Origin: Kocuria sp.
Lineage (GTDB): Bacteria > Actinomycetota > Actinomycetes > Actinomycetales > Micrococcaceae
Direction: 5' to 3'
Assembly: GCA_030453435.1 (NCBI GenBank)
Contig: JAKDKI010000007.1
Coordinates: forward strand, 1 to 19,976
DNA: 19,976 bases
A program made the translations under genes and the position numbers. This document shows positions 8,580 to 15,604 of the stretch, one piece after another; the first letter of the stretch is position 1; each line of letters starts with the position of its first letter. Below the pieces are notes generated by a model. It saw only the letters and a program-made list of their open reading frames with translations. It was not told the DNA's origin and did not search any database.

Positions 8580-11500
8580 CGGCGCCGCCCCCGTTGGGGT
8601 CTACGACAGCGATGAACGCCGTCAACTCGAAGTCGTCGAGACCGGCGATGGTCTGGGTCAAGGCCGTGGTGCTGCCACCGGTGAAGAGAGTGTCGATGTC
8701 GCGCTCCTCGGTGACATCGACCATCGAGCGGATCGCGTCGGTGAGCAGCTCCGAATACTTCCCCATCTGAGCACCCTCGCCGGTCGCGGCGTTGAGCGCA
8801 TTGACGACATCGCTGACCGGCTCCTCGTAGGGTCGGCAGCCGGCGCGCAGCAGGTCGAGGAGGTGCTTGGATTTGGTGTGATTCGCGATGACCTCGCCCT
8901 GATCATCGAGGTAGACGAGATAATGCGGGTGGAGCCGGTTGCCTCGGTTGACGTGCTCATCCGCTGTGAGGTTACGGAGGGCGAAGATAACGCCAGGTCG
9001 TAGCCCCTTGCTGAGGTCGGCGGGGATCACGGCGTGGAGGCCGCGGGGCGCGGTGTCGAGGTCGCCGTGTTCCTTGATGTAGCCAAGCAGGTCCATGCGG
9101 AAGTCGTTGAGCCCGAGGTCGGTGATCGAGACCCCGGTGCGGACATCTTCGAGCTCGATGACCTCATCTTGGAGCTTGCGGAGCTGCTCCTTGCGGAAGG
9201 CGGCGTCTGAGTCCTCGAGGGTGAGGACGTTGTCGTCTGCGGTGCTAGCGAGGTCAGCGATGACCATGCGGTTCTCGACGCGTTCCTTGAGGTTGATGTA
9301 CTCGTCGAGAGAGATGTCGGGCCAGAAGTTCACGAGCTGAATCTGGCTGTTGGTGGAGCCGATGCGGTCGATGCGCCCGAAGCGCTGGATGATGCGCACC
9401 GGGTTCCAGTGGATGTCGTAGTTGATCAGGTAGTCGCAGTCCTGGAGGTTCTGGCCCTCGCTGATCACGTCGGTGCCGATGAGCACATCCAGCTCGCGCG
9501 TCTCGCGCGGCATCGTGAGGTGGCGCTGCTTGGAGCGCGGTGAAAACAGAGACATGACCTGCTGGAAGTCGAAGCCCGTACCGAACGTCGTCTTCGCGCC
9601 GTGGCTACCGCCCGTGATCACCGCAGTGTCGAGCCCCGCCGCAGCGAGGGTGGGCGCCAGCTCTCGGTAGAGGTAGTCGGCGGTGTCGGCGAAGGCGGAG
9701 AACACGAGCACCTTGCGGTTGCCGTCGTTGATCGGGTGCTGCGCCTTGTCCTCGATGAGCTGCTTGAGTTTGCGGAGCTTGAGGTCGTGCTCGGGAGTGA
9801 CCCTGCGCATCTCATCGAGAAGCTCGCGCAGGGTCCCGCGGTCGTTCCACAAGTCACGCTGCCAGGACTCGAGGTCGAGGTCGTCGAGGTCGATCTTGAT
9901 CTTCTCGCCGAAGGAGAGCGCTTCGATGTTCGCGTCGTCTTCGTCATCGACATCGAAGTCGAGCCCCGCGAGCTCGGGGCTCAGGTCGGCGAGGTTGCCC
10001 GCATGGTTGCTGATGCGCCCGAGCATGTGGGTGACGGCGCCTTCGATCTTTCCCAGGGTGAGGCGGAAAGCGTCGACCGAGCTCTCCAGACGCTTGAGCA
10101 GGTTCACGGTCATGAGCTTCTTCAAACCCTGCTCACGTCCTGCCTGCCCGAGATTGGATCGGGCGCTCCCGGCGGTGACGTTGTAGAGGTCTTCGTACTT
10201 GGAACGACGACTCGGGAACACATATGCCAGCGGGGTGTAGACGGCGAGGTTCAACGCCTGAAGCTGCTCGAAGATGTCATTGAAGCCCGGCACATCCGGG
10301 AGGTCAGTGAGTGGCTCACGGATCGAGAGCGGTGGGCGTCGTTCCGGGAAGGCGCCGATCTCGGTGGTGTCATAGAACGCTTGGATGTGCTTGCGGGAGC
10401 GGGCGATGGTGACCGAATCGAGCAACTCGAAGAAGTCGAAGTCGAGCATCTGGAGGATGCGGTCGGTGGTGCGCTGCTCTGGGTCGAGCTTGGACCACTC
10501 GTTGAACACGCGCTGCGCGTCGGAGAACACCTTCTCGACCGTCGTGGACAGGCTCAGGTGCTGGGCGAGGTTCTCCGACTCGCCCTCATAGGCGAGCTGG
10601 AGCTGGTTCTTGAGGTCGTTGAACCGGTTGTTCACCGGCGTGGCTGAGAGCATCAGCACCTTGGTCTTCACGCCCTCGCAAATGACCTGGCGCATGAGGC
10701 GCTGGTAGCGCGACTCCTTCTCCTCGGCATAGTCGGCGTTGCGGAAGTTGTGGGACTCGTCGATCACAACGAGGTCGTAGTTGCCCCAGTTGATCCGATC
10801 CAGCCGCAGGCCGAGCGACTCACCCTTCGTGCGGGAGAGATCGGTATGCGCGAGCACGTCGTAGTTGAACCGGTCGGAGGTGAAGATGTTGGTCGTGAGG
10901 TTGGCGTTGTAGTTCGTCCAGTTCTCGGCGAGCTTCTTCGGACACAGCACCAGCACGGACTTGTTGCGCAACTCGTAATATTTGATGACCGCGAGCGCGG
11001 TGAACGTCTTACCGAGGCCGACAGAATCGGCGAGGATGCACCCGTTGTAGGTCTCCAACTTGTTGATGATGCCGGTGGCCGCGTCGCGCTGGAAGTTGTA
11101 GAGGCTCTGCCAGACCTTCGTCTCCTGGTAACCGGTGCGGTCGTTCGGCAGAACGTCTTCATTGATGTCGCCGAGGAACTCTGCGAACAGGTTGTAGAGG
11201 ATCAGGAAGTAGATGCGTGCCGGGGAGTTCTCGGTGTACACGCTGGCGATGTGGTCGTGGACGGCCTGGGTGACATCGCTGACTTGCTCGGGGTTGTTCC
11301 AAATCTGGTCGAACAGTTGCATGTACTGCTCGGTCATCGGAGCTTCGTCGAGCCGGTTCACGAAGCTCGACACGGCGTTGCCGCGTTCGTAGCCGAGATC
11401 GGCGGTTGTGAACCCCTGGAGTTGCGTGTAGGCAGCCTTGTCATCGATAACAGCGAACTGTTGCATCGGGTTCCCAGTGGCGTTCGAGCGAAAGGTGACC

Positions 11501-11844
11501 TTCCGGCGAACCCAGTCCGCGCACTCCCGGGCGATCGCGCGCTGGGTAAGCTTGTTGCGCAGCCTGATCTCGAAGTCGGACCCAGCGAGGCCCGACTCGG
11601 CCTGCCCTCCGGGAATGAAGAACTCGCGCCGCTCCTTGCGGAGCTTGTCCGTGACCTTCTCGGTCACAAACGACGGCGACGTGAAAATGAACTCCAGTTC
11701 GCTGACCTTCTCCAGTTCCTTGCGGAGTGCTTCGAACGCGAAGATGGAGAACGTCGATGCGGCGATGCGGACCTTGGAGCCCGGCGCGATTTCAGCCTTG
11801 AGATCGTCACCCAGAAGGTCGCTGATGTTGTTTATGATCCTCAC
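8572..11844 (-). CDS. SNF2-family helicase with N-terminal PLD-like region
   Basis: 1090 aa from a GTG at 11844 (VRIINNISDLLGDDLK), 4 bp after the HTH gene's stop. A TTG at 11859 is an alternative, and neither has a clear Shine-Dalgarno, so translation is probably coupled. Residues 1-165 resemble the phospholipase-D-like region found before many defence-associated helicases, but I find no HxKxxxxD motif, so it is probably a structural or binding domain. SNF2 motifs: ADSVGLGKTF with Lys279, DESHNFRN from about 362, LSATPVNNR from about 399, and in the second half VLVFSAFADTADY, GTDVISEGQNLQDCDYLINYD and RIIQRFGRIDRIGS. This is a complete RapA/SNF2-like motor. Family knowledge supports ATP-driven translocation on duplex DNA. 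The last ~250 residues are family-specific. Likely the DNA-scanning motor of the system (inference). Confidence 0.9.
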   Translation of the reverse strand: MRIINNISDLLGDDLKAEIAPGSKVRIAASTFSIFAFEALRKELEKVSELEFIFTSPSFVTEKVTDKLRKERREFFIPGGQAESGLAGSDFEIRLRNKLTQRAIARECADWVRRKVTFRSNATGNPMQQFAVIDDKAAYTQLQGFTTADLGYERGNAVSSFVNRLDEAPMTEQYMQLFDQIWNNPEQVSDVTQAVHDHIASVYTENSPARIYFLILYNLFAEFLGDINEDVLPNDRTGYQETKVWQSLYNFQRDAATGIINKLETYNGCILADSVGLGKTFTALAVIKYYELRNKSVLVLCPKKLAENWTNYNANLTTNIFTSDRFNYDVLAHTDLSRTKGESLGLRLDRINWGNYDLVVIDESHNFRNADYAEEKESRYQRLMRQVICEGVKTKVLMLSATPVNNRFNDLKNQLQLAYEGESENLAQHLSLSTTVEKVFSDAQRVFNEWSKLDPEQRTTDRILQMLDFDFFELLDSVTIARSRKHIQAFYDTTEIGAFPERRPPLSIREPLTDLPDVPGFNDIFEQLQALNLAVYTPLAYVFPSRRSKYEDLYNVTAGSARSNLGQAGREQGLKKLMTVNLLKRLESSVDAFRLTLGKIEGAVTHMLGRISNHAGNLADLSPELAGLDFDVDDEDDANIEALSFGEKIKIDLDDLDLESWQRDLWNDRGTLRELLDEMRRVTPEHDLKLRKLKQLIEDKAQHPINDGNRKVLVFSAFADTADYLYRELAPTLAAAGLDTAVITGGSHGAKTTFGTGFDFQQVMSLFSPRSKQRHLTMPRETRELDVLIGTDVISEGQNLQDCDYLINYDIHWNPVRIIQRFGRIDRIGSTNSQIQLVNFWPDISLDEYINLKERVENRMVIADLASTADDNVLTLEDSDAAFRKEQLRKLQDEVIELEDVRTGVSITDLGLNDFRMDLLGYIKEHGDLDTAPRGLHAVIPADLSKGLRPGVIFALRNLTADEHVNRGNRLHPHYLVYLDDQGEVIANHTKSKHLLDLLRAGCRPYEEPVSDVVNALNAATGEGAQMGKYSELLTDAIRSMVDVTEERDIDTLFTGGSTTALTQTIAGLDDFELTAFIAVVDPNGGGADD

Positions 11845-11848
11845 GTGG

Positions 11849-12049
11849 CTACTTAACAATCTGGTTCAGAGTTGTGAGGGCCACGCCGCCACGCCGTACC
11901 CAGTTGTCGACCTCGCTCGCCTGACACTTCCACAGGCAGCCAATCTCCTGAGCGGGCGTGCCCTTCTCGATGATCCAGGTTTCGACTTTATCCTTGATGG
12001 CACCAAGTTGGGAGTCGATGTCATCAGCTGACAACCATGGCTCAGTCAC
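11849..12049 (-). CDS. Excisionase-like helix-turn-helix protein, first gene of the operon
   Basis: 66 aa. WLSADDIDSQLGAIKDKVETWI and then EIGCLWKCQASEVDNWVRRGG fit the short MerR/excisionase HTH_17 fold: recognition-helix region, a beta-wing with G-x-LWK, and the closing helix SEVDxWVRxGG. The start is GTG at 12049, fixed by a GAGGAGGAGG Shine-Dalgarno 6 nt upstream, the strongest in the operon. The stop lies 4 bp before the helicase GTG. Such small HTH proteins often head methyltransferase/helicase defence operons and may act as autorepressors or as DNA-binding subunits. Both roles are inference. Two Cys residues (GCLWKC) replace residues that are usually Gly-Arg and Phe-type, a small oddity. 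Confidence 0.82.
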   Translation of the reverse strand: MTEPWLSADDIDSQLGAIKDKVETWIIEKGTPAQEIGCLWKCQASEVDNWVRRGGVALTTLNQIVK

Positions 12050-12055
12050 AAAGGT

Positions 12056-12065
12056 CCTCCTCCTC
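12056..12065 (-). promoter_or_regulatory. Strong Shine-Dalgarno of the defence operon
   Basis: Reading the minus strand, GAGGAGGAGG is followed by ACCTTT and the GTG at 12049. The near-perfect anti-SD match at 6-nt spacing makes GTG the clear start of the HTH gene and implies efficient initiation at the head of the operon. Confidence 0.7.
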
Positions 12066-12684
12066 GGCCACCGCAGGGCCTAACCTTTTCATGATATCGG
12101 TGCAATTCCGGGTTCAGGGGGGTTTCTCTGGGTGTCGTACGTCGATCTATAGGAGGCCAGTCGGCAACGCATTCCTTGAGCCACGGGATGGCCAGCGTCC
12201 CGGCGAATGAAGGGGACCTGAGCTTGACATCTTGTACGGATCGCCGCGCACCATTCAAGGATCAACGAGTCGAGGACGGGCACGCGCGATAAATGACCGC
12301 CTCTCGAAACACTGCGCTATTGCGAACGCGATGGCGCTGCCAATCAAGTATTCGAATAGCACGGTGCGTGCAGCGCCCCATCGGGCTTCAATGTTGGCCG
12401 CAGCTTCGACATCCGTTGCTATGGTCTCTGGGAGGGCCGAGTGCCCGTAGCCTACGGTTTGGGGTGAACCAGGTCTTAGGCGTCGCCTGCGACGCCGAGT
12501 CCGCTCAGGAGGCATGGCTGACACAGCACGAAGGGACCATTGCACGTATCAACATTTGCCTTTAGGCAACGTAAAGGCCAGGTACCGCTAAACACGGGAA
12601 TCCTGACCTTTACTTCTTTATCCCCCGCAGGAGGAAATCTACAACCGAGTTAACTCCAGCTACTGCGTTTGTCTACCCAACGAC
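12066..12684. other. Intergenic stretch between defence operon and IS
   Basis: About 620 bp with no convincing gene. It must contain the promoter of the leftward operon, but I found no well-spaced sigma-70-like pair; TATAGA near 12145-12150 and TTGCAC near 12100 are only weak candidates. An open frame on the minus strand (12545-12255, GTG start, ending FIARARPRLVDP) has mixed third positions and no recognised domain, and is at best a remnant. The right part contains small inverted repeats and an isolated AGGAGG at about 12630-12635 with no start codon behind it, which could be a 5' leader cut off by the IS insertion. Confidence 0.5.
12571..12613. repeat. Inverted repeat (12-bp arms, 19-bp loop)
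   Basis: GTAAAGGCCAGG at 12571-12582 pairs with CCTGACCTTTAC at 12602-12613, 11 of 12 positions. Directly upstream a second small palindrome, TTGCC-TTTA-GGCAA, lies at 12556-12569. No T-run follows on the plus strand apart from the short TTCTTTAT. It may be a terminator, an operator, or the residue of an older mobile-element end. Confidence 0.45.
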
Positions 12685-12715
12685 GAGACTCACTTAAAGT
12701 CCCCGCGTTACAGGG

Positions 12716-12745
12716 GCCGTGCCTCAGCTAAGAATCCCCGCGAAA
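12716..12745 (+). repeat. Left inner terminal inverted repeat of the IS
   Basis: It begins GCCGTGCCTCAGCTAAG and ends TCCCCGCGAAA. It pairs with 14076-14105, with about four mismatches in 30. A weaker direct copy of the motif lies about 35 bp to the left (12685-12710). Confidence 0.85.
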
Positions 12746-12781
12746 TCTTCCGTGGTGTCCGTGGCCCGGTGACGATGGGGT

Positions 12782-14074
12782 ATGGCTGATAGGGACGTGT
12801 CGATGAGGACCCGCATCGAAGTGACCAAGAAGTATGCCAAGGCCTATGCGGCGGCTTCGAAGAAGCAGAAGGGCGCGATTCTAGACATGGCCGTGTCGAT
12901 CACCGGCTGGGACCGGGACCACGCCCGCCAGCAGCTGCGCCGCCGCGCTAATCAGCCGCCCGGGCGGGCGACCGCGACGGTCGCGGTGCTGGACCGGCGC
13001 AAGACCCAACCCCGCAAGTACTCCTACGGCGCCCTGATGGTGCTGCGGCGGATCTGGGCCAGCTCCGGAGGGCTGTGTGGGAAATACCTCGCCGCCTCGA
13101 TGTCAGAGTGGATCGAGGCGATGGAACGCCACGGTTCCCTGGTGGATGGCGAAGACCGATATTGCCCGGTGGTGCGGGCCGAGTTGCTGACGATGAGTCC
13201 GGCCACGATCGACCGGTACCTGGCCCCGACCCGGGCCAAGGACCCGCTGCACGGCAAGTCCGCGACGAAGCCGGGGACCTTGCTGCGCAACTCGATCACG
13301 ATCCGCAAGGCCGGGGATGAGGTCGAGGACGAGCCCGGGTTCTTCGAGGTCGACACCGTCGCCCATTGCGGGCCCACCTTGAAGGGAGAGTTCATCCGGT
13401 CGGTGAACCTCACCGATGTGCACAACGGATGGGTGTTCACCTGCGCGATCCGCAACAACGCCCGCGTGCACATCCTCGCCGCCCTGCAGTCCGGTGTCGA
13501 TACGATCCCGTACCTGCTCAGCGGCCTAGACTTCGACAACGGATCCGAGTTCATCAACCACGACGTGGTCAACTGGGCCGCCGACAAAGACATCTACTTC
13601 ACCCGGTCACGGCCCTACCAGAAGAACGACCAGGCCACCATCGAGTCCAAGAACGGACACCTGGTGCGCCGCTACGGGTTCTATTACCGCTACGACACCG
13701 GCGCCGAACTTCAACTGCTGAACCGGCTTTGGCCCCTGGTCAACGACCGGTTGAACTACCTGTCTCCCACGAAGGAACCCACCGGCTGGAGCACCGACGC
13801 GGCCGGCCGGCGCAAACGTCTCTACGCCGCCCCACAGACCCCATACCGCCGGCTGCTGGACTCCGGGACACTCAGACGCGCCCAGCAAGCCGAACTCAGG
13901 ACGCGCCATGACAGTCTGGATCCGGTGGCCATCGCCACTGAGATCGACCGGATCCAGCAACAACTAATCCGCCTAGCCGCCGAGAAAACACACCACCTCG
14001 AACGGGAAGTCCAAGCCGCCTCCGCCCTGCCCCACCCCGCCGGCATCGAGCTCCACCACCGGCAGGCCAGCTAG
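12782..14074 (+). CDS. DDE (rve-type) transposase
   Basis: 430 aa, full length. The N-terminus (MRTRIEVTKKYAKAYAAASKKQKGAILD) is a helical DNA-binding region. The integrase-like core carries Asp191 (FEVDTVAHCG), Asp252 (LDFDNGSEF) and Glu288 (ATIESKNGHL), giving a D-61-D-35-E triad as in rve-superfamily transposases. The C-terminus is basic with QQQLIRLAAEK-type helices. I would place it in an ISNCY/IS1202-like or IS481-related group, but the family is not certain from memory. The ATG at 12782 has a poor leader. An in-frame ATG at 12803 is preceded by AGGGA and may be the true start. It is the only clearly plus-strand full-length gene in the window, and its catalytic residues are intact, so the element may still be mobile. 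Confidence 0.88.
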   Translation: MADRDVSMRTRIEVTKKYAKAYAAASKKQKGAILDMAVSITGWDRDHARQQLRRRANQPPGRATATVAVLDRRKTQPRKYSYGALMVLRRIWASSGGLCGKYLAASMSEWIEAMERHGSLVDGEDRYCPVVRAELLTMSPATIDRYLAPTRAKDPLHGKSATKPGTLLRNSITIRKAGDEVEDEPGFFEVDTVAHCGPTLKGEFIRSVNLTDVHNGWVFTCAIRNNARVHILAALQSGVDTIPYLLSGLDFDNGSEFINHDVVNWAADKDIYFTRSRPYQKNDQATIESKNGHLVRRYGFYYRYDTGAELQLLNRLWPLVNDRLNYLSPTKEPTGWSTDAAGRRKRLYAAPQTPYRRLLDSGTLRRAQQAELRTRHDSLDPVAIATEIDRIQQQLIRLAAEKTHHLEREVQAASALPHPAGIELHHRQAS

Positions 14075-14075
14075 A

Positions 14076-14105
14076 TTTCCCGGGGACTTTTATCTGAGGC
14101 ACGGC
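14076..14105 (-). repeat. Right inner terminal inverted repeat of the IS
   Basis: It begins TTTCCCGGGGAC and ends CTGAGGCACGGC, starting directly after the transposase stop. It is repeated imperfectly at 14111-14138, where TTCCCGGGGA and TGAGGCA are both conserved at 35-bp spacing. Confidence 0.85.
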
Positions 14106-14242
14106 ACACCGTTCCCGGGGAATTGACTATGAGGCATCACGGTGGATCTGCCGGGTTGGTACCAAGACCGCGTTCGCCGTCACGATCAAATCAGCGGCAA
14201 TCGCAATCATCGTTACGCTCACCGCGGAGGACGCCTCTTACC

Positions 14243-14281
14243 GACCCCAGCATGTGGTGGTCGGTAGCCACCTAAGGGGTC
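14243..14281. repeat. Two-part hairpin between IS and lipoprotein gene
   Basis: The outer arms GACCCC (14243-14248) and GGGGTC (14276-14281) enclose an inner stem GGTGG/CCACC with a 7-nt loop. It lies just past the 3' end of the leftward lipoprotein gene but has no T-run on either strand. It could be a weak terminator or a structured RNA element. The rest of 14139-14327 shows no gene. Confidence 0.4.
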
Positions 14282-14327
14282 AGGCTCGGTATACGTTGGG
14301 TTGCGGCGGGGGGTTCCTATTTCTTGC

Positions 14328-15026
14328 TTACCCCCACTGCATGGAAGCGAGGCGTTCACGATCGCCGTCCGTCTCGAACTGGGCCACGATTGGCTTGATG
14401 TCCACGGGTACAAGCTCCTGAGCAGGGTCTGTGATGCGGTGGACTTGAATCCACACCACGCCGTCGGGCCGAGATGTGACTGGCTGTGCCACAGTCAGGG
14501 TGAGCTTGTAGCTCTCATGCGTGTCGTCTATTGGCGACATCTGAACCTCGCCCTGTTCGTCGAGATGAAAGTCGCTGTGACCGTCGATGGTCTGGTTGAT
14601 GACCGACGCGTTCCACCATTCAAAGCCCTCGGTCGTGTAAAGACCATCGAATCGAGGGCGCCGCGTATCAAAGTCCTCCACCAACAGGGCTTCGCTGAAT
14701 TGTGGACCGTTCTCCCGGGCAATCTCCATGGCCGTCTCGGCGATGACCTGTGGGGTGGCGTTCTCCGGTAGGCGCTCCTCAAGCTCTTCTTCTCCATATT
14801 GGAACCACTCATTCAGCGCGTCGACGAAGTCAAAGGCGAGTTCCTGGTCCGACTGACCGGCTTCAAGCTGAGGTAGGGCAACCGCTGGGGGTGTCGCTGT
14901 GGCACTGGGCTGAGTCGCTGGCGCTGTCTCATCACCACCTCCGGAGCCTGTGCTTCCACCGCATGCTGTCAGCAGGAGTGAGACCGCACAGGAACTAGTG
15001 ACGATCTTCAGGGCCGTGGTTCGCAT
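14328..15026 (-). CDS. Secreted lipoprotein of unknown function
   Basis: 232 aa. A standard lipoprotein signal: MRTTALKIV, a hydrophobic core SSCAVSLLL, and the lipobox LTAC|G with Cys22, followed by a Gly/Ser/Thr/Pro/Ala-rich linker (about 23-52). The mature domain (about 55-232) is acidic, with DFVDALNEWFQYGEEELEERLPE and a beta-rich C-terminal half. I do not recognise a family; the helical start loosely resembles actinobacterial lipoproteins such as DUF6318, which is only a guess. The ATG at 15026 is fixed by TCTGGAGG just upstream; the longer open frame to 15200 would overlap pycTM. It is 77 bp downstream of pycTM and has its own promoter-like sequence, so it may be independent. Expected location: outer face of the cytoplasmic membrane. 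Confidence 0.8.
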   Translation of the reverse strand: MRTTALKIVTSSCAVSLLLTACGGSTGSGGGDETAPATQPSATATPPAVALPQLEAGQSDQELAFDFVDALNEWFQYGEEELEERLPENATPQVIAETAMEIARENGPQFSEALLVEDFDTRRPRFDGLYTTEGFEWWNASVINQTIDGHSDFHLDEQGEVQMSPIDDTHESYKLTLTVAQPVTSRPDGVVWIQVHRITDPAQELVPVDIKPIVAQFETDGDRERLASMQWG

Positions 15027-15062
15027 GCAGCCTCCAGAGGTAGCGTCTCTCCTGTTAAATTG

Positions 15063-15091
15063 AGCATATGGCGAGGAACGCCTGGTGGGAA
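15063..15091 (-). promoter_or_regulatory. Candidate promoter of the lipoprotein gene
   Basis: On the minus strand, TTCCCA (15086-15091) and TATGCT (15063-15068) are separated by 17 bp. Each matches the sigma-70-like consensus at four of six positions. It lies in the 77-bp gap after pycTM and would give a leader of about 30 nt before the ATG at 15026. Confidence 0.35.
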
Positions 15092-15103
15092 TAGCTGTGG
15101 AAT

Positions 15104-15604
15104 CTAGCTCGCCACAGCCATAAGGGAAGCAGCGAACAACGAGAGCACTCCGGCGCCGATTAACCAAAGGGACCAGCCAACTTTGAGGTGCTTTTTCCAC
15201 GCTATACCGGCCATGATCACAATTTGCCGAGACAGTACTAGGGTGACGTCGTCTGTCCTGAGCTCGGTCTCAAGAAACTCCGGTCGCCAGTCCTTTGCAT
15301 GTCCGAAGAATATAAAGTTGTCGTGCCGTTCGGCTTTCATCTGACGCACACGGAGCGAAGGAGCTACTGCCGAGAGCGCCAGGAAGCCGCCGAGAATGAA
15401 GAGCGCAACGCTCGCCCAATACGGGAAGCGTACCCAGTTGTTACTGATATCCGCGAAAATCATTCTCTCCGCTGACAGAGCTACAAGCGCGGCGATGGCA
15501 GCCGAATCAAGGGCTACTGCAAAGCCTGCTTTGGCGTCTACCTTGCCAGTCCAGTCCAACTGAGCGGAATGGATCTGCCAGGCATGCTCGGCAGGAGTAG
15601 TCAC
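15104..15604 (-). CDS. pycTM: Pycsar membrane effector PycTM (DUF5706-like)
   Basis: 166 aa. The start is GTG at 15604, sharing one base with the cyclase stop (TAGTG) and preceded by GGAGG at 4 nt; the longer frame to 15682 runs inside pycC. The N-terminus HSAQLDWTGKVDAKAGFAVAL is the usual opening of DUF5706 effectors. Three hydrophobic spans are visible: about 26-46, 60-82 and 142-164. The middle (about 83-140, RVRQMKAERHDNFIFFGHAKDWRPEF...) would be cytosolic and is the likely nucleotide-sensing part. In the Pycsar systems described by Tal and colleagues in 2021, such proteins are activated by cyclic pyrimidine nucleotides and damage the membrane, stopping phage growth by killing or arresting the cell. 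Assignment rests on the domain layout plus the adjacent cyclase. Confidence 0.85.
   Translation of the reverse strand: MTTPAEHAWQIHSAQLDWTGKVDAKAGFAVALDSAAIAALVALSAERMIFADISNNWVRFPYWASVALFILGGFLALSAVAPSLRVRQMKAERHDNFIFFGHAKDWRPEFLETELRTDDVTLVLSRQIVIMAGIAWKKHLKVGWSLWLIGAGVLSLFAASLMAVAS

Larger units (their letters stand above)
12685..14138 (+). mobile_element. Insertion sequence with DDE transposase and doubled terminal repeats
   Basis: About 1.45 kb containing one transposase gene. An imperfect 30-bp inverted repeat flanks the gene: 12716-12745 (beginning GCCGTGCCTCAG) against 14076-14105 (ending CTGAGGCACGGC), with about 26 matches. A second, weaker copy of the same motif lies outside each one. 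On the left, CTCACTTAAAGTCCCCGCG is at 12689-12707. On the right, TTCCCGGGGA begins at 14112 and TGAGGCATC ends at 14138. The TCCCCG boxes repeat at 35-bp spacing on both sides. I take the outer copies as the likely ends. No convincing target-site duplication was seen. The element sits between the type III-like operon and the Pycsar module. Confidence 0.8.

Noticed and set aside
9601..11856. Two plus-strand frames of ~350-370 codons antisense to the helicase
   Set aside because: The opposite strand has complete SNF2 motifs; these frames are its complement and show no family features.
999..12049. Classification as DISARM or BREX
   Set aside because: SNF2 helicase, PLD-like and methyltransferase parts suggest DISARM, but there is no DUF1998 (DrmB) or DrmA gene; BREX markers (PglZ, BrxC/PglY) are absent too.
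12255..12545. 96-codon minus-strand frame upstream of the operon
   Set aside because: The segment VLFEYLIGSAIAFAIAQ looks somewhat protein-like, but there is no SD, third positions are mixed, and no family is recognised. Kept only as a note in the intergenic entry.
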